Positions 55,405-64,000 of a stretch of DNA of 64,000 bases are shown piece by piece. A program made the position numbers and the translations under genes. Positions within the stretch are counted from its first letter, which is position 1. Each line of letters begins with the position of its first letter. The notes under the pieces are model-generated. The model was not told the origin of the DNA. It saw nothing but the letters and a program-made list of their open reading frames with translations, and made no database searches. This DNA is from Datura wrightii (Eukaryota; Streptophyta; Magnoliopsida; Solanales; Solanaceae): the NCBI GenBank assembly GCA_035772735.1, contig JASDFA010000003.1, positions 104,085,001 to 104,149,000 of the forward strand, given 5' to 3'.

Positions 55405-55436
55405 GGTGTACTCCTAAGCACTTTCGGGGTATTACA
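55405..55436 (-). repeat. T3 3' LTR stub
   Basis: TGTAATACCCCGAAAGTGC through GGAGTACACC matches the first 32 bases of the 5' LTR (63094-63063), then similarity stops abruptly. Preceded by PPT CCCAAGGGGGAGATAT. Confidence 0.85.
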
Positions 55437-55721
55437 ATATCTCCCCCTTGGGAACATTCTTCCTCGAATATAGGAAGAAATCCACAAAAAGAAACATACA
55501 ATTTATCATACTCCAATGCTGATTATCTTAATTGAAATTTCGCGGAATGACTACCTCCGAATAAAACCACATAGCTGAACTAAATTTAGGCATCACATAC
55601 ATTTATCATAACATAATTCAAACATGCGCACAAGAACTGAACATGGAAACTGATTAGAGAATTAGGGAAAAAACTAATACCTCAATTCGGAACTGAGCCA
55701 GTAGAGAAAAAATGTGCGTAT

Positions 55722-56969
55722 CTAGCCATCATGTCCGGCCTCCCACGTAGCTCCTTCAACATGTTGATTCCTCCATAAAACATTAACTGAAGCTACCTCT
55801 TTGTTCCTCAGCCTTTGAACTTGTCGATCCAAAATTTCAACTGGAATTTCTTCATAATTGAGGCTGTCTTTTATTCCAATGCTGGCTATCGGGGCTACCA
55901 AGGATGGATCACCCACACACTTCTTCAAAAGCGACACATGAAACACAGGATAAACTAAGGAAAACTCCGATGGAAAATCCAACTCATAAGCTACTTTACC
56001 AACTCTTCTCACAACCTGGTAGGGACCAACATAGCGGGGACTGAGTTTCCCTTTCTTTCCGAACCACGTCACCCCCTTCATGGGAGATACCTTTAGAAAT
56101 ACCCAATCGTCCACCTCAAACTCCAAATCTCTTCTCCTCACATCAGCAAACGATTTCTGATGACTTTGAGCGGTTCTCAACTGGTCCCTTATCAACTGAA
56201 CCTTCTCCATCGCCTCATGAATCGAATCCGGTCCTATCATAGCTGCCTCACCAACCTCAAACCATCCGATGGGAGATCTACACCTTCGCCCATAAATAGC
56301 CTCGAGCGGTGCCATTTGGATACTAGAGTGGTAATTGTTATTATAAACAAACTCAATTAGGGGCAAATGATCATCCCAATTGCCTTTAAAATCCATAACA
56401 CATGCCATCAACATGTCCTCAAGGGTCTGGATTGTTCTCTCGGCTTGACCATCCATTTGCGGATGAAAGGCCGTGTTGAGCTTGACTTGAATCCCGAGTC
56501 CCTTCTGAAAAGACCTCCAAAATTGAGAGGTAAACTGGGTACCTCTATCTGAAATGATGGACAAAGGCACTCCATGCAACTGAACTAACTCCCATATGTA
56601 TAACTTGGCATAATATTCTGCTCAGTCGGTAGTTTTGACCGGTAGAAAATGATCTTCCTTAGTCAACCTATCCACGATAGCCCAAATGAAGTCATATTGC
56701 CTACGAGTCCGGGGTAAGCCTGTAATGAAGTCCATATTGATCTCTTCCCACTTTCAAGTGGGGATAGTAATATCCTAAAGTACACCTCCAGGTCTTTGAT
56801 GCTCAACTTTCACTTGCTGACAGTTTGGACATTTCACTACGAACTCCACAATATCCTTCTTCATACCATCCCACCAATAGATTTCTCGCAAGTCCAGGTA
56901 CATCTTCATGGATCCTGGATGAATAGAATATCCGGTACCATGCACCTCATATAATATCCGAACTCTCAA
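55722..56969 (-). pseudogene. pol: T3 integrase and chromodomain-like tail
   Basis: HHCC part GTGYSIHPGSMKMYLDLRE ... CPNCQQVKVEHQ at 56969-56775; stops and shifts between 56774 and 56580 remove the first Asp region. 56579-55722 is a 285-codon open stretch: LSIISDRGTQFTSQFW and DGQAERTIQTLEDML (D and E), MAPLEAIYGRRCRSPIGWFE, RRRDLEFEVDDWVFLKVSPM, YPVFHVSLLKKCVGDPS, EILDRQVQRLRNKEVASVNV, then a shift just after ATWEA, so the chromodomain-like end is clipped. Confidence 0.87.
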
Positions 56970-56980
56970 ATCATCAACAT

Positions 56981-58656
56981 CTAAGACACATAGACAACCC
57001 TGATATCGTAGTACACCATCTCCCCCTTGGAGAAAACCTCCACCTTTTGACTCTGCACTACCTCCTTCAGTTCCCTCAAAATTGGATCCTCATCTTGCCT
57101 GGACTTAACATCAACCACCAAGGATGATTCTGACTTGTTATGTACAACATCACCGCCATCGGTCGAGTTGACCAATCTAACTCCCAGCCTTGCGAGCCGA
57201 TGGACATCCTTCACCAATTCCTTCTTTCCCTCATTCATGTGGGACACACTTTCCATGGAGAGTCTACTAAGCGCATCCGCAACCACATTAGCTTTGCCCG
57301 GGTGGTAAAGGACACTCATGTCATAGTCCTTAAGTAATTCCAACCACCTCCTTTGCCAAAGATTTAGATCCTTCTGGGTGAACACATACTACAAGCTTTT
57401 GTGATCTATAAATACATCCACCTGGACCCCATACAAGTAATGCCGCCATATCTTCAATGAAAACACCATCGCGGCCAACTCAAGATCATGGGTCGGGTAA
57501 TTCTTTTCATGAATCTTTAGTTGTCTCGAGGTGTACGCTATTACCTTCCCACACTGCATCAACACACATTCTAGTGTGACTCTAGAAGCATTACAATAGA
57601 CAACAAAGACATCGGTACCCTCGGGTAATGTCAACATTGGTGCTGAGGTGAGTCAGGCCTTCAACTCTTGGAAGTTATTCTCACAAGCATCCGACCATTG
57701 GAATTTCACCTTTTTCTAGGTCAACTTAGTCAAAGGCACTGCAATGGATGAGAAACCCTCAACAAACCTCTGGTAGTAGCCGGCTAAGCCCAAGAAACTC
57801 CGAATATCCGAAGGATTCACCGGTCTGGGCAAATTTTTCACCGCCTTAATTTTCTGCGAATCTACTTTTATGCCTTCGCTAGAAACCACATGGCCCAAGA
57901 ATGCCACAGAGTCCAACCAAAACTCACACTTGTGAAACTTTGCATACAATTGGCGATCCTTGAGGGTCTGATGCACTACTCTCAAGTGAGCGGCATGCTC
58001 CTCCTCGCTTCGAGAGTATATTAAGATGTCATCGATGAACACAATCACAAACATGTCCAAATATGGCTTGAATACCCTATTCATCAAGTGCATAAAAGCT
58101 TCAAGTGCATTCGTTAGTCCAAAAGATATTACTACAAACTCATGATGACCATACCGTGTTCTAAACGCCATTTTCGAGATATAACTCTCCCGAACTCTGA
58201 GCTGTTGATACCCAGATCTGAGATCTATCTTTGAGAAACACTTAGAATCCTGAAACTGATCAAACAAATCATCAATCCTGGGTAAGGAGTACTTGTTCTT
58301 GACAGTGACTTTGTTCAACTGTCGATAATCAATGCACATACGAAGGGAACCATCTTTCTTCCAAACAAATAAAATTGGTGCACCCCATGGAGACTGGCTC
58401 AGTCTAATAAAGCCCTTATCTAGTAAATCCTTTAACTGATCCTTCAACTCTTTAGCTCGGCTGGAGCCATCCTGTAGGGAGGAATAGATATAGGTTGCGT
58501 ATCGGAAAGAAGGTCAATACCAAAATCAATCTCCCGCTCGGGAGGAATACCTGGAAAATCATTAGGGAAGACCTTTGGATACTCACGTACTACTAGAACT
58601 AACTGGATAGTCGGGGTCTCAGACTCAACATCCTTGACCCTAACTAAATGAAACAT
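56981..58656 (-). pseudogene. pol: T3 reverse transcriptase and RNase H
   Basis: 58656-58444 then 58447-57716: REIDFGIDLLSDTQPISIP, SPWGAPILFVWKKDGSLRMC, DYRQLNKVTVKNKYSLPRID, VFIDDILIYSRS, FLGLAGYYQRFVEGFSS. RNase H (57637-56981) reads FVVYCNASRVTLECVLMQ: the catalytic Asp of YCDAS is Asn, so RNase H would be inactive; SRQLKIHEKNYPTHDLEL, FIDHKSL, YHPGKANVVADALSRLS follow. Stops at about 57717, 57657 and 57389. Confidence 0.87.
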
Positions 58657-58688
58657 TAAGCCTTAGAAATCATCTTCTTGGCCTTGAG

Positions 58689-59105
58689 TTAAGAAACAAA
58701 GCGACCTACAGGCACAGTTGAACTACCCTTCCATTGTAAGACTAGCTCACCCGAAAATCTGAATTGTACTGACCGGGTCCTACAATTAATGGAAGCATAA
58801 AAAGAATACAACCAATCCATGTCGAGAATAACGTCGAAATTAGTCATGGATAACTCTATCAGATCTGATGAGGTGACTTTATGGAGGTCCAAGACCGGGC
58901 AATCTCTATACACCCGTCTAGCTATAACTAAGTCACCTACAGGAGTAGAAACTGAAAAAGGATTCTGACAAGACATCAGGACTGACTCCGAAGCTACTGG
59001 CTACATAAGGTGTCACAACGGACAAGGTGGCCCATAGATCTAACAGAGCATAAACATCAACACGGAAGACTCGTAACATACCAGTAACCACGTCCCAGGA
59101 GACCT
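58689..59105 (-). pseudogene. pol: T3 protease
   Basis: The active-site strand at about 59045-59015 reads LLDLWATLSVVTPYVA where D-S/P-G-A-T-L is expected, so the glycine after Asp is gone. Downstream NPFSVSTPVGDLVIARRVYR, LIELSMTNFDVILDMDWL, FRFSGELVLQWKGSS (58976-58689) ends with a stop. Inactive as it stands. Confidence 0.75.
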
Positions 59106-59106
59106 C

Positions 59107-60335
59107 TTACTCCTGACGAGATGCTAGGGCATAGAATCTGTTCTGGCGTTGACCGCCGGCTGCACTGGTAGATGCCCCCTGATGTGCTGAGCGAGGGGGT
59201 GGGGCAGCTGAGCTAGAAGTTGGGACACGGCCCCCAACCTGATCTTGTCTCGCTGTTGGACAATCTCTAAGCATGTTTCCAGGTTGCCCACACTGAAACA
59301 CGCACCCGAACCTGCCAAGCACTGGCTTGCATGCCCTCAGCCACATCTGCGACAAGCTGGAATACCTGAATCTGTGGGCCTGCTGCTCTGACCCCTCGAG
59401 CCTGATGCTCACCCTCTCTAATCATGCTTAGGCCAAGATGGCACACTCAAGGCTGATGAAGCTGGGGTATATAATCTCTGGTGGGTCTGCTGATGATGCC
59501 CACTTCTTGACCTAAGCTAAGGAAATCTGTGATCATCAGTCCTGGCCCTCTTGGCCTCTCTCTCTCTCTCGAATGTGCCGCCTCCATCCACTACACGTAA
59601 AACACCATCCAAGTAACCTGCTATCCCATGCACAAACCTGCTCACTCACGCCCTCTGGTCAGTCACTAACTCAGGAGCATACTTTTATAGGCAGGTGAAC
59701 TCAAGGGAATACTCTAGTATTGTCATCCTCCCTTGCTTCAGATTCACAAACTCTGCTTCTTTTAGCTCCCTCATCTCCCGAGGGAAGAACCGATCGAGGA
59801 ATGCAACCTGAAACTCCTCCCATGCGACAGGACCTGCTCCAACAACCCTGTTTTATTTCCATTGGCGGAACCAGATATGTGCAACCCCCTTCAACTGGTA
59901 GGAGTCCAACTCTGCGCACTCAACACTACTCACCCCCATGACCTGGATGATCTTGATAACCTCATCCACGAACTCATGTGGGTCCTCATTTATATTGGAC
60001 CTAAGAAACTCCGGTGGGTTCATCCTCAAGAAGTCCCTTACTCGAGCCGTTGCTGCACTTCCATTCTGCAGAACATGCGCAACAGTTTGTTGATTGACCT
60101 GAGCGGTCAAGGCCTGCGCAAGCATCTGGATGGCAGCTCAGAACTTAGCATGAGCGGCTGGCTCCGGTGCCTGAGGCTCCTGAAGTGGTAGGACCTGTTG
60201 ATGCACACGACCTATTCCATCCTCATGGCCTTCACTATCTCCATTTCTCCGTCCATTCACTATTCGAGGATCCATACTCTGCAATCGCGAATAGAATGAA
60301 TTAGAGGGATAGAAAGACTCTTCATCACACGACAT
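59107..60335 (-). pseudogene. gag: T3 gag, decayed
   Basis: ATG 60335-60333 (MSCDEESF); SMDPRIVNGRRNG may be the usual start further in. Core: VRDFLRMNPPEFLRSNINED, EFVDEVIKIIQVMGVSSVE, LDSYQLKGVAHIWFRQWK-stop (60125-59853), then FLDRFFPREMRELKEAEFV in the same region. The knuckle at about 59310-59265 (GCVFQCGQPGNMLRDCP) has lost one base within it and has Asn for His. Stops and shifts throughout. Confidence 0.8.
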
Positions 60336-60467
60336 AGATCATGAAAGATGAAAACATTTCCATAAACATTTCATAGCCTCTTCGTCATAAGTGTGGAGCG
60401 CTTCACACTCATGAAAAAGACTCTATTTAACGTGGATTTCAGACTTCCTAGGACACTTCCAACCTAT

Positions 60468-60481
60468 GGCTTTGATACCAA
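60468..60481 (-). other. T3 primer binding site
   Basis: TTGGTATCAAAGCC on the minus strand next to the LTR end (TTGTGACAAAC). tRNA-Met type with a G to A change. Confidence 0.78.
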
Positions 60482-61505
60482 GTTTGTCACAACCTGAATG
60501 GAGGCCCAGATCGTAGACACGGGACAAGGGACCTCGAGAGAGCCCAAGTCAACCTATGGGATAAGCATTCACTAACTCATTCAGTAAACATGACGAAACA
60601 CAATTATAAACTCAGCGGAGGTCTAACTTAACATAACAACAAAATGAACATCTAAAGTTGAGTACATGTCTAAGTCTGATAAGCCTCTAATCTGGATGAG
60701 TTGATGGGATAATACCCCCAGCTAGTTCAATAATACTGAAACCAAAAATACAATCAAGATAACTGAAAGTCTATTCCTCGAAAGATGAGGACTCACCAAC
60801 CAAGCAGGTACTGACTTTGATAAGCAACTACGAATGGGGCTGAACCTGAGGATCGAATCCTGCATCATGAAACGATGCAGCATAGAAAGCATGTGGTCAG
60901 CACGTGGAATGTACCGAGTATGCAAGGTAAGTAAACCGCTTAAATAAAATAAATAATTTCTTTTAAAACCATTCATACATATCATAAGCTTTCAAAAGTA
61001 AGTAGGAGACTACATGCATTCATCCAGAAATCCTACTCTTATCATAACGTGTCCATGCATAGCTTTAGAACATCATAATTGACTCGAATGACTCAAGCCT
61101 AAAACATAACATTTATATCAAAACTAAACAATGATTAAAACCTTGCTTTTTGAACATGCATGCCTAAGATAATGATCATGAGTAATGGATATTCAAATTC
61201 AAATGATATAGATAGTGGGAGACTCGTCACTTAACCGACATACCACAATAGAGCTTACGTGGTCCCGACTATTACACTCAAGTGGGCAGAGCCGTCCAAA
61301 ATCTTTCCAGGGCTAAGGATGCTACCATGATATCGATATCAAGCTCATCGGCCATTAAGGCCATGGATAGCTCACAAGGGAGGTCCCAAATATAATAGAA
61401 TCAACCTACGTTGGCACGTAGTTCTGGGGCATAGAGTTGTCGACCCTTAGCCCTCTCAGTGCTAGACTCTTCCCCCAAAACATGCAATGCTCTACATCGT
61501 ATATA

Positions 61506-61682
61506 ACAAAGCTCAACATCGTCTATTAACGAAGCTCAACATGAAATCATGCATGACCCAACATCATATGCAACGAAGCTCAACATTGTCTATTGACAAA
61601 GCTCATTAATGAAATCATGCATAGACTGGACATCATATGAAAATGAAGCTCAACATTGTCCTTCGACAAAGCTCAATGGTGC
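61506..61682. repeat. Short imperfect tandem repeats in T3 LTR
   Basis: About four to five copies of a 50-60 bp unit around ACGAAGCTCAACAT and GTCTATTGACAAAGCTCA. No function apparent. Confidence 0.55.
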
Positions 61683-62689
61683 CATACATCTCAATTGTAA
61701 ATTCATGCATATGATAAGCTTTATCTCGAACATACCACAAGATCAATCATAGGTGGGAGCATCTACTCCAGATCATGTGGTAAGCTACATGTAGAAGTAT
61801 ATACTCGACATACAACAAGCTAGAATTTATAATAAGGATTGGGAAATTTCTCTTTAAACAATGTGGTAAGCATATGTTGGGAAATCATTACTTTAAAACA
61901 TCATGTGGGTATCACCCAAAACTCTATCATGCTTGGGTTTATTCAAATTACTTTGAAAATGTCAACACAATCATGGGTAGGGTTAGAAACATGCTTTCGT
62001 TATTCACTTCATCATCATCACACACGTATCACAGTCACCTCCTCTATGAGCTATTCACCCATGGGTGTTTTAGATTCAAATTTTTTGAAAAACAATTTTT
62101 ATAAGAGAAAACAAGTTAGAATCCACTCAAGCTTTGTAAATCATCAATATCAACTCAATCTAATCATACCCATGAATGGAGATACAAGAATCATGCAATT
62201 GATCAAAACCCCATAATTGATTATTCATAATTTAACACTAATTGAGAGGAATAGGGCATGGGTGTGGAAGGAAGACACCCATTAAAACCCTACATACCTG
62301 GAAATGAGGAATTCTATCACCCTTCAATTTCCCAAGATCAGATTCCAAAGGAAACTTTGAACTTGGCCTTGAATCACCTCCTTCAAGACTTCAACCTTGC
62401 ATGTGTTGGGAGTATGAACTTAGAATAGGTCTTTCCCCTACTAAAACCCTTCAAAACGATCCCTAAACAATGTAGTATAGAGCCTTAGGACTAGGAAATG
62501 ATGGAAATGCCCTTACTGAATTCGCTGAAAATTGATCAATGGGCCAAACAACAAGTGAACCAACGGGTCATTGGAGGATAACATGCCCTGTGGTACCTAC
62601 TCGTGCTATGCACTATCACAGTCATATCTCAAAATCAAACCATGGATGAACAAGATGAGTCTTTCTAGGCTCCAAGGGGTCGTTGAACT

Positions 62690-63010
62690 AGTCATTGATT
62701 GTTCCCCCCGAACCTTCTGAACTTCTACCCAACGAGCCTCACGACGACTCGTCGTATGCTTCAATAGGTCGTGGCTTCTATCCGTCCTTTCTCACTGAGA
62801 TTTGGGCTCCCTTACCATGGCTACCCACAATGGGTCATTGCATGACTCGTTGTACCTTCCTACTGCCACGTCCACTTCCTACCACGACGGCTCGTGGTTA
62901 CTTACCATGGGTCGTTGAATCAACCGTTGTTTCCCATTGGTACCTAACCACCTGAACCCACAACCACCAATGATGGCCCGTGGTTACTTACCACGAGTCG
63001 TGGTACCTGT
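62690..63010 (-). promoter_or_regulatory. T3 LTR palindrome array
   Basis: Units with the core ACGA-N-TCGT: 7-1-7 palindrome at 62741-62755, 8-1-8 at 62989-63005, and imperfect GGGTCGTTGAATC, GGCTCGTGGTTAC, GACTCGTTGTACC copies. The same core (ACGACTCGT) is in the B1 LTR and B1 internal block. Enhancer role inferred. Confidence 0.55.
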
Positions 63011-63114
63011 CATCCTGTAACCTTTTTCCCAACTTACAGCAGTTTTGCCTTTTAGCTTCCCGGGTATACTCCTAAGCACTTCTGGGGTATTACAATTAGT
63101 TTTATGTAGTTAAG

Positions 63115-63138
63115 TGGGGTGAAGTCTGAGTAACCCCA
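63115..63138 (+). other. SL1 hairpin, D1 copy
   Basis: TGGGG-TGAAGTCTGAGTAA-CCCCA: perfect 5-bp stem around the identical 14-nt loop of C1 SL1. SL2 and SL3 are not seen after it. Confidence 0.55.
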
Positions 63139-63672
63139 AGGGGAAACAAGGACCAAATTTCCCCAATGATAGATCAAGTGACACCATTCTTAAGGGTAAA
63201 TTTTCTTTTGTTCCTTTTTATTTGGGTAGGTAATGATTATAGATATGTGAATATGCGTTTTTTCAGAGTTGATGTTGGAATGAAGTTTTGAGGCAATGGG
63301 GACGATGACCATCGACTACTCGCCGGTCAGGTCTGGTGAAATGTATATGAAATGCTGGTTTGGGTAAAAAAATAGCTTCAAGGCTACTGCCTCAATTTCG
63401 GCGTTTTTTGGATCATGACTGACAGCTTGCGATGAGTCGCAGGTGGAAACTTCCCTGCACAGTTTTTTGCTCACTATCGGTGGTTCATCGGCGGTCCGCG
63501 AATCACCTCCTGCAATTCACTGAAATTCCAGCGATACTGCCAGTTCTTTCAAGCTAATTCATCCTCTTGTTTCTCATTTAATTTTTATAGTAGTTGTGGG
63601 TTGTTTTCATTTTTATCATTAGAAAAAGACAAAAAAACATTATAGGTGCCACTAACATCGTGTTTGCAGAAA

Positions 63673-63999
63673 ATGACTTCATCCAGGAAGGGCAAGACTC
63701 CAGCCTCCTCATCTGAAAAGGAAAAGAAAAGGCATCCACAGTACCCATCAACTCTCAGGAAGCCATAATGTTTTTTGTGCCTGACATGAAGGGGCACTAC
63801 GCGATTTGCAAGGGCCACTGGATCACTGTGGAAAAAAGATTTGATTTGGAGGGGCTGCGAGGTGATTTTCCTAATATCATAATGCAGTTCACTGACAGGC
63901 AATGATTGCTTCCGCCAATCCTCTCCCAGATTACTATCCCAGGTTAGTCCCGGAGTTTTACGCCTCCTATAAAGCTAGGCAAGAGAGCATGCACCAGTA
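63673..63999 (+). pseudogene. D1 ORF2 (Athila plant transposon protein), 5' part, frameshifted
   Basis: ATG 63673 four bases after a TTTGCAG acceptor: MTSSRKGKTPASSSEKEKKR, then a TAA. A shifted frame carries VPDMKGHYAICKGHWITVEK and FDLEGLRGDFPNIIMQFTDR to a TGA, and a third shift carries NPLPDYYPRLVPEFYASYKA to a TAG at 63998-64000. The EFYASY motif corresponds to EFYANW of A1/A2 and EFYANY of B1. At least two shifts, so not functional as read. Confidence 0.6.
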
Positions 64000-64000
64000 G

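Larger units (their letters stand above)
55405..63094 (-). mobile_element. T3: Tekay/Del-type chromovirus with truncated 3' LTR
   Basis: Minus strand: 5' LTR 63094-60485, primer site, gag from 60335, pol to 55722, PPT 55452-55437 and 32 bp of 3' LTR (55436-55405). It is a different family from T1/T2: LTR starts TGTAATACCCC and the proteins differ. Because the 3' LTR is cut, no target duplication can be checked; the right flank is ATTAG. Confidence 0.9.
60485..63094 (-). repeat. T3 5' LTR
   Basis: 2610 bp, minus strand TGTAATACCCCAGAAGTGC to CATTCAGGTTGTGACA. 62690-63010 holds perfect palindromes ACGACGACTCGTCGT (62741-62755) and TACCACGAGTCGTGGTA (62989-63005) plus related units. Short repeats GAAGCTCAACAT (61508-61680) occur in the 3' half. 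No gene. Confidence 0.88.
63095..64000 (+). mobile_element. D1: partial Athila-type element, ORF2 region
   Basis: Begins at the T3 LTR. Contains SL1 (63115-63138), the 3'-UTR-like TTCTTAAGGGTAAATTTTC (63191-63209), a splice-acceptor-like TGTTTGCAG (63661-63669) and an ORF2 start. GAGTCGCAGG, GGTCCGCGAATC units near 63440-63510 may be its own promoter block. The rest is beyond the window. Confidence 0.6.

Overview
Eukaryotic plant DNA, probably a large repeat-rich eudicot genome (Solanaceae-like by overall impression; not provable here). I find no host gene. Essentially all of the 64 kb is Ty3/Gypsy LTR retrotransposons inserted into one another. Two lineages occur: Athila-type elements (tRNA-Asp primer site TGGCGCCGTTGCCGGGG, gag-pol, then an extra ORF2 of the 'putative plant transposon protein' type), called A, B, C and D by LTR family, and Tekay/Del-type chromoviruses (tRNA-Met-type primer site TGGTATCA..., chromodomain-like tail), called T1, T2 and T3.

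Layout. A1 (1-4408, minus) is a non-canonical Athila element with an intact small zinc-knuckle ORF and an ORF2 open to the window edge; it sits in the 3' UTR of B1. B1 (minus) has 3' UTR, ORF2, hairpin module, gag-protease and 5' LTR from 4409 to 12391, and its LTR resumes at 54911-55290 because C1 (12392-54910, plus) landed inside it. C1's 5' LTR is itself split by A2 (12708-35474, plus, 5-bp TSD GCAGG) and by a solo A LTR (35546-36952, minus, TSD CCTGG). A2's 3' LTR is split by T1 (24118-34147, plus, TSD TTGGT). C1 has almost no coding interior: primer site, hairpin module, a remnant, then T2 (minus), C1 3' UTR, another solo A LTR (51061-52472, minus, TSD CCATA) and C1's 3' LTR (53394-54910). 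A 4.06-kb stretch (T2 LTR + C1 3' UTR + part of the solo LTR) is present twice, at 38494-42552 and 47911-51984. T3 (55405-63094, minus) has one full LTR and a 32-bp stub. D1 (63095-64000, plus) is the start of another ORF2.

Coding state. Nearly all gag-pol frames carry stops and frameshifts, many looking like TGG/CAG/CGA to stop changes expected from deamination of methylated cytosine. The exceptions are the A1 zinc-knuckle ORF and the visible part of A1 ORF2.

Most interesting signals. (1) A hairpin set retained in all Athila elements even when genes are lost: SL1 (loop GAAGTCTGAGTA, stems that change but still pair), SL2 (GTCG-N5-CGAC) and SL3 (stem CTTGGG/CCCAAG or CACGGG/CCCGTG around AGGCAA). 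(2) ORF2 appears to have its own promoter-like block and a 630-705 nt leader intron in three elements. (3) Odd-length perfect palindromes (7-8 bp arms, 1-nt centre) upstream of TATA boxes are shared between unrelated families: CTCCGTG-N-CACGGAG in Athila A and T1/T2, and ACGA-N-TCGT types in Athila B and T3. (4) Internal copies of the polypurine tract flank ORF2.
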